From: Segatella copri
Lineage (GTDB): Bacteria; Bacteroidota; Bacteroidia; Bacteroidales; Bacteroidaceae
NCBI RefSeq assembly: GCF_019249795.2
Contig: NZ_CP156891.1
Location: forward strand, 1,320,001 to 1,384,000
Reading direction: 5' to 3'
Length of the DNA: 64,000 bases
Each line of letters begins with the position of its first letter. The stretch's first letter is position 1. Positions 42,031 to 51,154 of this stretch are shown one piece after another. The position numbers and the translations under genes were made by a program. Below the pieces are notes generated by a model. That model saw only the letters and a list, made by a program, of their open reading frames with translations, was not told where the DNA came from and searched no databases.

Positions 42031-45000
42031 TTATTTCATTTTTAGTCCATCACGAATAATCTTTCTTATTTCCTCCTTGATGTCGTTCAGATGCGTGACA
42101 CTCATGCCTGTGTTTTCGGCAATGCGTGCCAGATGGCTTTCTGCCACATTCATCTTCTCGACCACATTTTCAAGTTGGTCATCCATGCTTGACCAATGTT
42201 GCAAGCCACTGGTGAACATACCTTCGAGCTTTGTGCCTTGGTCTTGTGTCATGGCAGAGAAGCCGCCACTTTTACCGCTTTGGCTTGTGCTGCTGTTACC
42301 AGTGTACCCAGTAGCTTCTGCAAGTTTGTCACGCAATGCAATGGCATCTTTCACATAGCCCATGTATTCCTCTTGGAGTGCATTGCGCTCTGCCTCAGTC
42401 AGGTCATTGTCTTCCATAGCAGCACCAAACTTCTTCCACCATTCCTTTAGCTTGTCAGCATACATTTCACCAATCTGGTTTGAAAGCATGGCACGCATGA
42501 AGTATTCTGACAGGTCATCAGCCATATCCTCAGCCGTGGCATTCATATCCATAAGGGTGTCCACAAAGCTGTCATACATGGAATCGAAGGAAATGCCAGT
42601 CAATCCCTCATAGAGTTCATCGGTCAGTTCCTCCAGTTTGCCAGCCTGGTCTATGTAGTCATTCAGCTTGTCAGCAACGTCATTTCCATAACCACCCTTG
42701 CCAGTGTTCTTGATATATTCCCAAATACCGACATTGGAGCGAAGTTTCTTCATTTCCTCTGGGCTAAGACTCCAGAGATCACCATTGAAGTCTTCTTTTA
42801 CGTTCTGCTTGATCCAGGCAGTTTGGTCATTGTTGAAGCCATTCCAATAGTGGTTCCAACTATGATGCTTTTTCCAATAACTGGCTTGCGCCTTTGCCAT
42901 ATCCAGATAATTCTGGTTGGCTTCTTGCTGGTTGGCGTATGCCTGTTGATAGGCTACTACTGATTTTGTTCCCTTGCTTGCCTTGATTTCGTCTGTCAAA
43001 TCCTCGATGGCATATTGCAGAAGCTCGTTGCGCTTGGTCAAGTCGTCAATGGTCTTTTGCACCTTGGCTTCATTGCCATTCAAACCGAAAAGGTCATCAA
43101 TGCCAAACCAACTGCCAATGCCACTGACCAAACCTTGCAAGATGTTGCCCACATCCTTGATGATGGACAAAACGATTTCGGGCAAATCCTCAACAATCTT
43201 TTCCACACAATCGGCGATTCTGTTCAAGAGGTCATCAATGAAGCCCTTTGGATCATCACCAAGCGCATCAATGATTTGAAGGATTGCGCCAATGATACCG
43301 CCTATCTTGCCACCAAGCTCATTCAACGACTTGCCTATTCCGTCCGAGCCTTTTCCAAGTGAGGTAATGAGTTTGCTCATACCATTGGCAAAGCCATACA
43401 GGGAACCATTTGACATTTCATTCAGATAGTTGGTGAAGTTCTGAATGCCTTGCGCTGCTGCATTGGTGTTGTCCGTGAGCGTCTGGCGTGCCTTGTTGCT
43501 TTCATCCTGTGCCTCCGTTTGCTCAGTGGCAGTGGCATCGACCTTTCCTTGTGCAATATCAACCGCTTTCTGGGCAATTTCCTTTGAGGTGTCATCAGTA
43601 GCAGCAGCCAAGTTTGCTTGCGCCTTTTCCAGTTCATCGACCGCCCTTGTGTGGGCATCCGTCTTGTTTTGGAGATTTCGCACGCTTTCTTGGTATGCCG
43701 TGACATTCTTGGAGATTGTACCCCATATTTTGAAGTTGAACGGACTGGTGCTTTCCGCACCTGTCTCTTGCTTCAACTTGGCTTGCAAGTCAGTGTAAGT
43801 CTTTTTGTTTTCAGCAGACAAAGCCTTGAACTCAGCCGTCTTCATGTACGTCTCCACCTTGCCAAGTGTCTCTTTTGCCACATCTTTCAGCACATTGCCC
43901 ACGCCCTCAAAGGTAGTACCCCAGTCTATATCCAGGGCAAGGCTCTTGGCATCCACTTGGCTCATGGCGGTGTCACGCTGCTTTTCGAGTGCCTTCACCT
44001 TCCACTGTTTTTCATCAGCAGTGCCAGCACCCTCATTCACCTCCTTAATCTTTTCAGCATATTCCTTGGCAATGGCATACTTTTGTTCTTGTATGGTTCC
44101 ATACTCCTTCAAATAGTCTGTCATGGCAAGCAACTCATCCTTCAAGGCTTCCTTGTTGGCTTCCTCGATGGCCTTAGTTCTGCTTTTCTCGTTCAAGGCG
44201 TGCGCCTCGTTAATGGCATCGGTCTGTTCCGTGGTAAGTCCATTTGTACCAGTGGCAATGCCTGCTTTCTTGTTATCTCGTTTCCATGCGGTTTCTTGCT
44301 TGTTTATCTCGTTCTTCTGAGCCTGATAGTCGTTTTCTATCTGGCGAAGTTTCTTTTCCAAGCCTTCTTGCATGGTATTAATTTCTTCCTCGTCATTTTT
44401 ACGTTGCAGTTCTGCAAGTTCCTGACCCACCTTTTCCTTGGTCTGCTTGCGGCGTTCTTCCGCTGCTTCTTCCTTGGCTCTTGCAGCTTCCGCCTTGGCT
44501 GCTGCCTTTTGTGCTTTCTCGCTGTCTTTGTCCGAACCAGGTTTGCGTGAATCATATTCCTTTTTGGCAAGTTCCATTTTTTCCTTTAGTTCCTTTGCCT
44601 TTTTGTCATATTCTTCTTTGGTTAGGTTGTTTGAGCCTTTGCTGATGAAGTCGTTGTATTTCTTCAATGCTGCTTGATAAGCCCTCTTGTCGGCTGCGCC
44701 CCAATCAGAACTTGATTTTCTTGGTTCATTACGGCGGTTCTGCTCAGATTTCAATTTGTTGAGTTGATACTGCAATTCATCCTTGGTGTATGTGCCACGG
44801 ATATTTTTGCCGTCATTGGTTGTATAGCCATATTTATGACCAGACATATTCATTCGGGCAATGAGGCTTTCGCGCTCCTTTATCTGCTTTTTCAGATCGT
44901 TGTTGCTGACCCCTGTGAGATTGTCAAAGTAAGCGTTCACAGAATCCTTGCGCACCTGCTTGTTTAGGTTCTGTTGCTTTTTTTGAAGGTTTTTGAGTTC

Positions 45001-46509
45001 GGCTTCCTCTTTCTTGCTCAAACCTCCGACTTTCTTCATACTTGTACCAGAGCTATTGCTTTCAACCCACTTTTCCGTGCGCTGTTTTGCTTCAAGCTCT
45101 TTGATGCGTTTGTTTACGCTGTTGAGTTCGTTCTTTGGCTTTGTTATGCTTTGCCCAGCCTCCAACTCAGCAATCTCCAACTTGATTTTCTTGATGTTTT
45201 TCAGCTTCTCATACTCTGTGTCATATTTGGCAAAGATAGCAGGGTATTTCTGTTCGAGGCGATTCAATGCCTCACGTCTTGTGTCGGTGCTGAGAGCTTC
45301 ATCACCAGCAATGGAACAAAGCTCTTCCATCTTGCGTTTGTGTTCTTCCTCAGCCTCAATGACCTTTTGTTTTTGCGCCTCATAGTCTTCATCGGCTGCT
45401 TGCATCAGTTCTGTTTCCGTCTTCATGGAAACCATTACGGCGATAACACTTGCAATGGCTGTGGCAACCAATACGTATGGATTGCTTAGCATGGTAGCGT
45501 TAAGCAGCTTCTGCGCTTTCTCCACCATGACAATCCAACCGTAGTGAATGGCTTCCGCTGCGGTCATGCCACCAATACCAACCGTTATGAGACTGTGGAC
45601 TGCTGCCACCGTCATGCAAGCCGTGCGGTATGTTCCATAAGTGGCAACCAATCCCATCAGAACACGTCCGAATTGCTCATAATGTTCCACGATATAGGAG
45701 ACACCGCTAAGTGTTGTATTGATAACACCCTCGCTTTGCTTACCTAAGTCGTTGAACATTGTTGAAATAGCATCTTCGATGTTGCTTATCTGTCCTGATA
45801 TGGTCTTGCTCTGTTCCTCCATCAAGCCACCGAACTTACTGCCTTCACCAGTAAGGTTCTCTATGACTTTCTGCACTTCTGGGAATCCCACCTTGCCAGC
45901 CTCCACCAAGTCCTTCACCTTGCTTTCTGCCACACCAAACACCTTGGCGAGTTCCTGGATCATCGGAATGCCACGACCTGTGAACTGGTTAAGGTCTTGC
46001 GTGTAAAGTCTGCCTTGCGCCATCGTTGTTCCGTACAGATAAACGAGTTCATTCAATGGCATACTAAGACCTGCGGCAATGTCACCCAGACGAATCAAGG
46101 TTTCGTTCACCTTCTCTGCCTCCATGCCATACGCCAAGAGTTGTTTCGCACCCTGTGCCACACCTTCAAGACCATACGGTGTCGTGGCTGCTGTATGAAT
46201 CAGCTGAGCCATCAGATTATCGGCTTTGTCTGCACTGCCAAGCATGACATTGAAAGCCACCTCCAATTTCTGGAACTCGCCCCTGACAGTAGCGACCTCC
46301 GTAATAACCTGCTTCATGGAAAAAGCCATGCCAAGCCCCATGAGCGACTTTTTCACCCTGTCGCTCATGTTCTCCAGTCCACTCAATCCTTTCTTGGCTT
46401 CATCGGTGTAACCCTTCAAGGCATCCATCTTCTTGTTTACCCTGTCAAGTCCACCGCTGATGCGGTCAAGGAGTTCAATTTCTATTGCTACCGTCTTGCC
46501 TTTGCTCAT
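42031..46509 (-). CDS. Tape measure protein
   Basis: A 1492-residue protein with the N-terminal tape-measure signature (residues about 85-300: EVAFNVMLGSADKAD, TPYGLEGVAQGAKQLLAYG, GRGIPMIQELAKVFG). Hydrophobic segments follow near 300-370, then a very long Lys/Glu-rich coiled coil (about 390-960). It sets tail length and is probably ejected into the cell envelope. Its start overlaps the stop of the tail chaperone extension frame by 4 bases, the usual order in siphophages. Confidence 0.93.
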   Translation of the reverse strand: MSKGKTVAIEIELLDRISGGLDRVNKKMDALKGYTDEAKKGLSGLENMSDRVKKSLMGLGMAFSMKQVITEVATVRGEFQKLEVAFNVMLGSADKADNLMAQLIHTAATTPYGLEGVAQGAKQLLAYGMEAEKVNETLIRLGDIAAGLSMPLNELVYLYGTTMAQGRLYTQDLNQFTGRGIPMIQELAKVFGVAESKVKDLVEAGKVGFPEVQKVIENLTGEGSKFGGLMEEQSKTISGQISNIEDAISTMFNDLGKQSEGVINTTLSGVSYIVEHYEQFGRVLMGLVATYGTYRTACMTVAAVHSLITVGIGGMTAAEAIHYGWIVMVEKAQKLLNATMLSNPYVLVATAIASVIAVMVSMKTETELMQAADEDYEAQKQKVIEAEEEHKRKMEELCSIAGDEALSTDTRREALNRLEQKYPAIFAKYDTEYEKLKNIKKIKLEIAELEAGQSITKPKNELNSVNKRIKELEAKQRTEKWVESNSSGTSMKKVGGLSKKEEAELKNLQKKQQNLNKQVRKDSVNAYFDNLTGVSNNDLKKQIKERESLIARMNMSGHKYGYTTNDGKNIRGTYTKDELQYQLNKLKSEQNRRNEPRKSSSDWGAADKRAYQAALKKYNDFISKGSNNLTKEEYDKKAKELKEKMELAKKEYDSRKPGSDKDSEKAQKAAAKAEAARAKEEAAEERRKQTKEKVGQELAELQRKNDEEEINTMQEGLEKKLRQIENDYQAQKNEINKQETAWKRDNKKAGIATGTNGLTTEQTDAINEAHALNEKSRTKAIEEANKEALKDELLAMTDYLKEYGTIQEQKYAIAKEYAEKIKEVNEGAGTADEKQWKVKALEKQRDTAMSQVDAKSLALDIDWGTTFEGVGNVLKDVAKETLGKVETYMKTAEFKALSAENKKTYTDLQAKLKQETGAESTSPFNFKIWGTISKNVTAYQESVRNLQNKTDAHTRAVDELEKAQANLAAATDDTSKEIAQKAVDIAQGKVDATATEQTEAQDESNKARQTLTDNTNAAAQGIQNFTNYLNEMSNGSLYGFANGMSKLITSLGKGSDGIGKSLNELGGKIGGIIGAILQIIDALGDDPKGFIDDLLNRIADCVEKIVEDLPEIVLSIIKDVGNILQGLVSGIGSWFGIDDLFGLNGNEAKVQKTIDDLTKRNELLQYAIEDLTDEIKASKGTKSVVAYQQAYANQQEANQNYLDMAKAQASYWKKHHSWNHYWNGFNNDQTAWIKQNVKEDFNGDLWSLSPEEMKKLRSNVGIWEYIKNTGKGGYGNDVADKLNDYIDQAGKLEELTDELYEGLTGISFDSMYDSFVDTLMDMNATAEDMADDLSEYFMRAMLSNQIGEMYADKLKEWWKKFGAAMEDNDLTEAERNALQEEYMGYVKDAIALRDKLAEATGYTGNSSTSQSGKSGGFSAMTQDQGTKLEGMFTSGLQHWSSMDDQLENVVEKMNVAESHLARIAENTGMSVTHLNDIKEEIRKIIRDGLKMK

Positions 46510-46946
46510 TTCAATTTACTTTGGAAAAATCCTACAATGTCATCGGCTTCCTCCTTGGCACTTCTTTCGTCCTTGGGCTTGCCGTTCTTTTTCTTGCTAA
46601 CATAATGTGGGGCATCACTCAGCATCATAATCAAGGTTTGGTAATTGACACCATTAAGGATATAGTCAACGCTCCAACCTGTTTCGCTTGCTATCTGCCA
46701 CACAAAACCGAAAGGGCTATGGGAACCTTCGTATTCGCTCGTTAACTCCCTTTCTTCTTTTGGCTCTTCCTCAGCTTCATCGGATTCACCGCTTCTGCCG
46801 ATTTGATAATATCTGTAAAACTGTCCGTTCCCATCAGCCCGACAAATTTCTTTATCACGCTGACAAGATACTTGTTTTCCATCCAGTTTCTCACAACCCA
46901 TGCCGTTAAGCCAACAAACAGATGTCGGCTTATCCAGCCACGACAA
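46506..46946 (-). CDS. Tail assembly chaperone extension (frameshift product)
   Basis: A frame open from 46946 to 46506 that overlaps the end of the preceding chaperone gene in the -1 frame. The region after the overlap (SHSPFGFVWQIASETGW to FFQSKLK) reads as real protein, while the early part is a shadow. This matches the lambda G/GT arrangement, where a programmed -1 frameshift makes a longer chaperone that helps load tube subunits on the tape measure. The last codons of the first frame (CAA AAG AAG AAA GGG) are A-rich, but no perfect X-XXY-YYZ heptamer is visible. Confidence 0.7.
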   Translation of the reverse strand: MSWLDKPTSVCWLNGMGCEKLDGKQVSCQRDKEICRADGNGQFYRYYQIGRSGESDEAEEEPKEERELTSEYEGSHSPFGFVWQIASETGWSVDYILNGVNYQTLIMMLSDAPHYVSKKKNGKPKDERSAKEEADDIVGFFQSKLK

Positions 46947-47233
46947 AGGGTGTAAGCTATCATGCGACTGATTTTCTTGCCATGATCAGCAAGGAATCTC
47001 ATTTCTTCCTCCTTGGAGAAATGCCACATTTCTTCACTGGTCACGCCCATTGCCAGCCATTCCCTTGCAATTCTGATTTGTCCTGCCAAGGTAGGTCGGC
47101 GCATGGTCACACGTAAATGAATGGACTTTTTGCAAAAAGGAAGGTGCAACTCCTTCAATGGCACTGAAAGACCAGTGTCCAAAAGGGCTTCCGCACCTTC
47201 CTTTTCTATTAGTCTGATGGTGTTCTCATCCAT
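46742..47233 (-). CDS. Tail assembly chaperone (G-like)
   Basis: A 163-residue protein between the tail tube and the tape measure, where tail assembly chaperones sit. The N-terminal half is beta (KELHLPFCKKSIHLRVTMRRPT), the C-terminal half helical. It ends in a basic Lys-rich tail just where the -1 frame takes over. Function inferred from position and the overlapping frame. Confidence 0.65.
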   Translation of the reverse strand: MDENTIRLIEKEGAEALLDTGLSVPLKELHLPFCKKSIHLRVTMRRPTLAGQIRIAREWLAMGVTSEEMWHFSKEEEMRFLADHGKKISRMIAYTLCRGWISRHLFVGLTAWVVRNWMENKYLVSVIKKFVGLMGTDSFTDIIKSAEAVNPMKLRKSQKKKGS

Positions 47234-47236
47234 ACA

Positions 47237-47764
47237 CTAAACCTTCACGCTGTTTGCCTGGCTGGTGGATGATGCACTTAATGGATTGGCCGTGTCATTG
47301 ATGTCGTATGGCGCACTACCATCAGAAGGCTTGTTCACCTTCAACTGACATTCCAGCTTCGATACCTCTGTAAGTGTGAGCTTGCCACCGAGATTGGCCA
47401 AGATTGTTGCATTCGGTATGGTGCAAGTCTGGCCTGAAACAAAGTCAATAGTCCATTTGCCAGAAAGATGCACAAGGCTTGTTGGTGCTTTCCAGCCTGT
47501 GTACTTCCCAGTAGTTCCTACGAGAGTACCACCAAGCACCATCTGAATGTTCTCGTAGTTCAACTGTATTATGTTGAATGTTGGCGAGATTGTTGCATTT
47601 TTAGTTGGAATTGTCAGCACTGGCGCATCGGGAACTTGCTCTGCATCAATGTCAGTACTCTCAGGCTTTGTGCCGCCCCAGTCCCATGAACCTTTCTCAA
47701 TGTAGCCAATGGTCTTTTCACCAAACTTTACGGCTCCAATGCCGTACATGAAATTCTTATTCAT
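47237..47764 (-). CDS. Major tail tube protein
   Basis: A 175-residue beta-sandwich protein (GIGAVKFGEKTIGYIEKGSWDWGGTKPES) with the size and position of a siphophage tail tube subunit, upstream of the chaperone and tape measure. Its start codon overlaps the spanin stop by 4 bases. No sheath gene is present, so the tail is probably long and non-contractile. Confidence 0.75.
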   Translation of the reverse strand: MNKNFMYGIGAVKFGEKTIGYIEKGSWDWGGTKPESTDIDAEQVPDAPVLTIPTKNATISPTFNIIQLNYENIQMVLGGTLVGTTGKYTGWKAPTSLVHLSGKWTIDFVSGQTCTIPNATILANLGGKLTLTEVSKLECQLKVNKPSDGSAPYDINDTANPLSASSTSQANSVKV

Positions 47765-48270
47765 TTTTTTCTTGTTTTGATTGTGATTATTATGCCAGAC
47801 ACCAGTCCGACAATAAAACTGAATATTGCCACTTTAACAGGGTTTGAACATTGTTCTTTCTCTGTTTTAATGGTGTTAGAGAGTTCTGCGTTTTGCTTTG
47901 CCAGCTTCTTGTTTTGTTCCTCATAATAGAGGCACAACACTTGCAAGCTGTCACAAGAGGCATCAATGTATATCACATCTTTACCATCTTGCTTTCCAAC
48001 GCTTGCCTTCACGTTGGCACGCCCTTGCTTGTTGCCAAAGGATGCACCAGACGGCAAACAGCCTATGCTGTCAAGTGGAATGATCAGATGCACCTGGTCT
48101 TGTGGCACCTTTTCCATCCACATTATTTTTGTCGTGGTCTGTTTGCTTTCTACGCTGTCCCTTACCACCTTTCCCTCTTCCTGGGTTGTCATCGTCTTCG
48201 TCGAGCGACAACTCACTGCTGACAGGGCAAGAATTGCGATGAGGACAAAGTTTGATAGCCTCGATCGCAC
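47761..48270 (-). CDS. Unimolecular spanin-like lipoprotein
   Basis: The open frame is longer, but I place the start at the GTG giving VRSRLSNFVLIAILALSAVSC, a lipoprotein signal with lipid-attachment Cys at about residue 21. A coiled segment (EEQNKKLAKQNAELSNT) and a C-terminal membrane helix (VAIFSFIVGLVSGIIITI) follow. An outer-membrane lipid anchor plus inner-membrane helix in one chain is the u-spanin design, which fuses the two membranes at lysis. It overlaps the preceding membrane protein gene by 200 bases in another frame. Confidence 0.65.
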   Translation of the reverse strand: MRSRLSNFVLIAILALSAVSCRSTKTMTTQEEGKVVRDSVESKQTTTKIMWMEKVPQDQVHLIIPLDSIGCLPSGASFGNKQGRANVKASVGKQDGKDVIYIDASCDSLQVLCLYYEEQNKKLAKQNAELSNTIKTEKEQCSNPVKVAIFSFIVGLVSGIIITIKTRKK

Positions 48271-48529
48271 GACTGAGCCGATTGATTGAAAGACGTGTCC
48301 TGTGGTTTTCAGCCGTAAGCCCTTCCACGACCTTTGTAATGTCTTCATATTTCTGTTGTGTTTCCAACAGCACCTTTGAAATGTCTTCGTACATACCTTT
48401 ATATGTATCATGCACGACCTTGGCATTCTTGGCATTGTTGGCTTTTCTGTTGGCAAACCAAACGATGGCAGCACCTATGCCGCCCGATGGTATTGCCCAC
48501 TGGATGAATTGCAGTAAAAAGTCTGCCAT
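48071..48529 (-). CDS. Holin-like membrane protein
   Basis: A 152-residue protein with one N-terminal hydrophobic segment (IPSGGIGAAIVWFA), a helical middle (YEDISKVLLETQQKYEDITKVVEGL) and a highly charged tail. It follows the amidase and precedes the spanin-like gene, as expected of a holin or lysis regulator. Its 3' 200 bases are also read in another frame by the spanin-like gene, so the low-complexity tail may be shaped by that overlap. Confidence 0.55.
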   Translation of the reverse strand: MADFLLQFIQWAIPSGGIGAAIVWFANRKANNAKNAKVVHDTYKGMYEDISKVLLETQQKYEDITKVVEGLTAENHRTRLSINRLSRAIEAIKLCPHRNSCPVSSELSLDEDDDNPGRGKGGKGQRRKQTDHDKNNVDGKGATRPGASDHST

Positions 48530-48551
48530 CGTTATCTTTTGTTTTATGGGG

Positions 48552-49022
48552 TTAAACTTGCTTGATACCTATTGAGCGCAACCACTCTTGCACGTTGAAT
48601 GATGGGCAAGCCTTATGGCTGTTCAGCTCGTTGTGGCCAATGATGCGGATGGAAGGAAAACGTTCATGGAAGTTGCGCACATATTCGGTCAAAGCCTTTT
48701 TCTGTGCATCCGTTCTGGTGTCCTTGGCTGTCTTTCCATCAGAGGCAAGCCCACCGACATAAACAACGTGACGGCTCACAGAGTTGAAACCTGCTGCACC
48801 ATTGGTGATTTCCCATGGATCAACCTCAGCATCCTCATTGTTCTTCACAAGTCGCTCCACCTTTCCGTCAAGGTGTATCATGTCGGTATAGCCAACCTGC
48901 TTCCATCCACGACCGCCCTTGCTCACTGGGTCAGTGTGCCAGTGGCGAATTTCGTCACTGGACACCTCACGACCTTCTTTTGTTGCGGTGCAATGCAGCA
49001 CCAGATATTTCATTCGTGCCAT
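48552..49022 (-). CDS. N-acetylmuramoyl-L-alanine amidase (endolysin)
   Basis: A 156-residue amidase of the Amidase_2/T7 lysozyme fold that cuts the bond between MurNAc and the stem peptide. Likely zinc ligands: His in VLHCTAT (residue 10), and His/Cys in the SHKACPSF segment near residue 140, with GHNEL upstream. No signal peptide, so a holin must release it; a holin-like gene is next. A start three codons later (MKYLVLH) is equally possible. Confidence 0.88.
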   Translation of the reverse strand: MARMKYLVLHCTATKEGREVSSDEIRHWHTDPVSKGGRGWKQVGYTDMIHLDGKVERLVKNNEDAEVDPWEITNGAAGFNSVSRHVVYVGGLASDGKTAKDTRTDAQKKALTEYVRNFHERFPSIRIIGHNELNSHKACPSFNVQEWLRSIGIKQV

Positions 49023-49024
49023 GA

Positions 49025-50086
49025 CTATGCAGCACTGTAGTCGCTCATCATTACGACACCTGCATCAGCTTTCTTTGGCATACAGATGAAACGATGGCGG
49101 AAGTTGATTTTGTTACGCTGGTACTCAGGATCGTTCTCTGATGCGCTCCAATACATCTTGGTCGAACCAGTGGCCTTGAATACACGAGGAACATAGAAGG
49201 CAAATGAGCATTGGAACTCACCAGTTTCAGCAGCCTTGCCCAAATCCTTCTTAACACCTGCTGTGGTATAGAGAGGATTGTTTGCAAACTCGTAGATGTC
49301 GAAGCCATACAAGCGGCCAACGGTTCCGTCATTGCGGTTGATGTTGTACTGTTCGCGGAAGGTCTGCTCTGTTTCCAGAAGGTCATTGATGTGGTCAGAG
49401 CAAAGCACCGCTCTTCGTCCCATTGCTGGAACTCCCAAGGCATCCATCTTTCGCTTCATGTCGAGCAAGTCGTTCTTGGTCATCTTCAAGCGTCCTGTAG
49501 CTGCATCCCTCTCACCAGTGGTTTTCAGCACTGGTGTCTTAGCCGTGTTCTGCTTGGCACAGAGTGCATGGGCTGCTTTGGCAAACTTGGCATCATTGAT
49601 GGCATTTCCGTGCGCTTCCTTCACACGTGCAATCTTGTCGTAGCTGATGGCATAAAGCTCATCATCAGTGATTGGTGTAACCTTAGTCTGGAACTTATCA
49701 AGGCTGATGCTAATGTCCTTGTCATCCAGTTTCTGCAAGTCAATAGGATATGTGGTGTTGTTGACCAATACATCAGGATCAACACCTACATCTACCAAGT
49801 GGATGACATCATTCTCCACCACGCTTGATGCGTCAGGAATGCCGTCAAGCCAAGTGGCTTCCAAGCCACGGCGAAGGTATTTCACCATTTCACCAGTCCA
49901 CACCTCTTTATATACTCCAGCACGCAATGCGCCTTGAGCTACCTCACCGCCTATTACGGTGGCGATACAGTTCATGCCCACGGCTCCCACTACAGGTGAA
50001 AAGCCAAGGACTGCACCGAAAACACTGCCAGTAATGCAGTTGAAAAGCACTGCCATTGTCAGTGCAAGCAATCTGTTCATTTTCAT
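49025..50086 (-). CDS. Major capsid protein
   Basis: A 353-residue protein directly after the protease/scaffold gene. Secondary-structure pattern and size fit an HK97-fold capsid protein (VWTGEMVKYLRRG, VENDVIHLVDVGVDPDVLVNN, MSDYSAA C-terminus). Odd: the first ~40 residues are strongly hydrophobic and signal-peptide-like (LLALTMAVLFNCITGSVFG), unusual for a capsid; they may be a scaffold segment removed by the protease. Assigned from position and composition. Confidence 0.78.
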   Translation of the reverse strand: MKMNRLLALTMAVLFNCITGSVFGAVLGFSPVVGAVGMNCIATVIGGEVAQGALRAGVYKEVWTGEMVKYLRRGLEATWLDGIPDASSVVENDVIHLVDVGVDPDVLVNNTTYPIDLQKLDDKDISISLDKFQTKVTPITDDELYAISYDKIARVKEAHGNAINDAKFAKAAHALCAKQNTAKTPVLKTTGERDAATGRLKMTKNDLLDMKRKMDALGVPAMGRRAVLCSDHINDLLETEQTFREQYNINRNDGTVGRLYGFDIYEFANNPLYTTAGVKKDLGKAAETGEFQCSFAFYVPRVFKATGSTKMYWSASENDPEYQRNKINFRHRFICMPKKADAGVVMMSDYSAA

Positions 50087-50113
50087 TCTTCTTTTTTTTA
50101 TGGTTTGACATTT

Positions 50114-51052
50114 TTAGATTTCACACTCCATGCCATACTCTGCCTTGAAAAGACGCTTGTATTCATCGGGATTCTCCGAGCGCATCTTTTCCAGCTCTTC
50201 GCCTGGCACTTCACTGAACTTGGAATAAGTGGTTTTCTGCTGAGTTGGCGAACCACCCTGATGGCCGACTACAGAACTGAGCTTCACCATCGGACTCATG
50301 GCTGCAAAAGTCTGCTTCAAGTCATCCACGCCAATCTTCTTGCCGAGGTTGATGAAATGCTCCTTCTTGTCTTCACTGATGCGTTTCTCAGTGATGGCTG
50401 TCTCCACGGTTGTTGTAATGGCAGAGAGTGTGAGCTGGGCTTTCTCCTTGGCAAGCGTCTCTTTCTCTGTCTCTGCTTCCTTCAGCGAATTGATCTTCTG
50501 AAGGATGGTCGCCTCGTCTGCCGTCTCAGGCAATCCGAGCTGTGCGCACAAAATTTTCTGTTCCATTTGCTTGTTGTTTAAATTTTTGTTGTTACTGAGC
50601 AAGGTCAGCGGATTCTTTCCGTCCTTGCCTAATGTGATTTGTTCGCCGTTCTTTCTCATTACGATGGCATCGTCATTGGCTCCTATGTCCACAACTGACA
50701 CTTCAAAGAGTTTGCTCTTGGTGATGGTCTTGTATTTCTGGCCAGGAACAATCACCTCTGGGTCTTCACTCTCTTCAACGATGTCAATGCCCACACTCAC
50801 CATTTTCAGGCTACCAAACTCCCATTGCTTCTTGCACTGCTTGGAGAGTGGTGTGGCTTCATCGAACATCAGTTCACCAGTCACCTCATCGTTATCCACT
50901 TTGAGGTCTTTCACATAGCCAATCACATTGCCACGTTCGTGCATATAAAGAAGTACGGGATTGCGACAATACTGCTGTACATCCATGCCTTCTGTCAGTA
51001 CACGACTACCGTAACTGTTAAGGCTGTTGTTTGAAATTCTTACTCGTTTCAT
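50114..51052 (-). CDS. Prohead protease / scaffold fusion
   Basis: A 312-residue protein starting at MKRVRISNNS; the frame is open further upstream but covers the promoter. The N-terminal ~150 residues resemble phage head maturation proteases (NPVLLYMHERGNVIGYVKDL, SVGIDIVEE, LFEVSVVDIGAN). The C-terminal half is a Lys/Glu-rich coiled coil typical of a scaffold (EAETEKETLAKEKAQ). First gene of the leftward capsid-tail transcript; analogous to Mu gpI/gpZ. Confidence 0.8.
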   Translation of the reverse strand: MKRVRISNNSLNSYGSRVLTEGMDVQQYCRNPVLLYMHERGNVIGYVKDLKVDNDEVTGELMFDEATPLSKQCKKQWEFGSLKMVSVGIDIVEESEDPEVIVPGQKYKTITKSKLFEVSVVDIGANDDAIVMRKNGEQITLGKDGKNPLTLLSNNKNLNNKQMEQKILCAQLGLPETADEATILQKINSLKEAETEKETLAKEKAQLTLSAITTTVETAITEKRISEDKKEHFINLGKKIGVDDLKQTFAAMSPMVKLSSVVGHQGGSPTQQKTTYSKFSEVPGEELEKMRSENPDEYKRLFKAEYGMECEI

Positions 51053-51078
51053 TTTCTCGCTTTTTGCGTTTTGCGCTG

Positions 51079-51110
51079 CAATATTACTGCTAAAATTACT
51101 GACCGCCAAA
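51079..51110 (-). promoter_or_regulatory. Late promoter for the capsid-tail operon
   Basis: Minus-strand TTTG (51107-51110), 20-base spacer, TAATATTG (51079-51086), about 27 bases before the protease start codon. The -7 box deviates by one base from TAnnTTTG, as expected for a promoter needing an activator. Two direct repeats lie immediately upstream. Confidence 0.55.
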
Positions 51111-51116
51111 AAAGTG

Positions 51117-51154
51117 TGAAATGATTGCACACTTCTATGAAATGGTTGCACACT
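51117..51154. promoter_or_regulatory. Two direct repeats, probable activator sites
   Basis: TGAAATG(A/G)TTGCACACT occurs at 51117-51133 and 51138-51154, 16 of 17 identical, exactly 21 bp apart (two helical turns). They sit in the divergent spacer between the leftward protease/capsid operon and the rightward terminase operon, just upstream of the late promoter's -33 box. This is where a Mor/C-like phage activator would bind to switch on late genes in both directions (inference). Confidence 0.6.

Noticed and set aside
43618..44550. 310-codon plus-strand frame in the tape measure region
   Set aside because: Antisense to the Lys/Glu-rich coiled coil of the tape measure; its Leu/Phe-rich translation is the complement of AAG/GAA codons.
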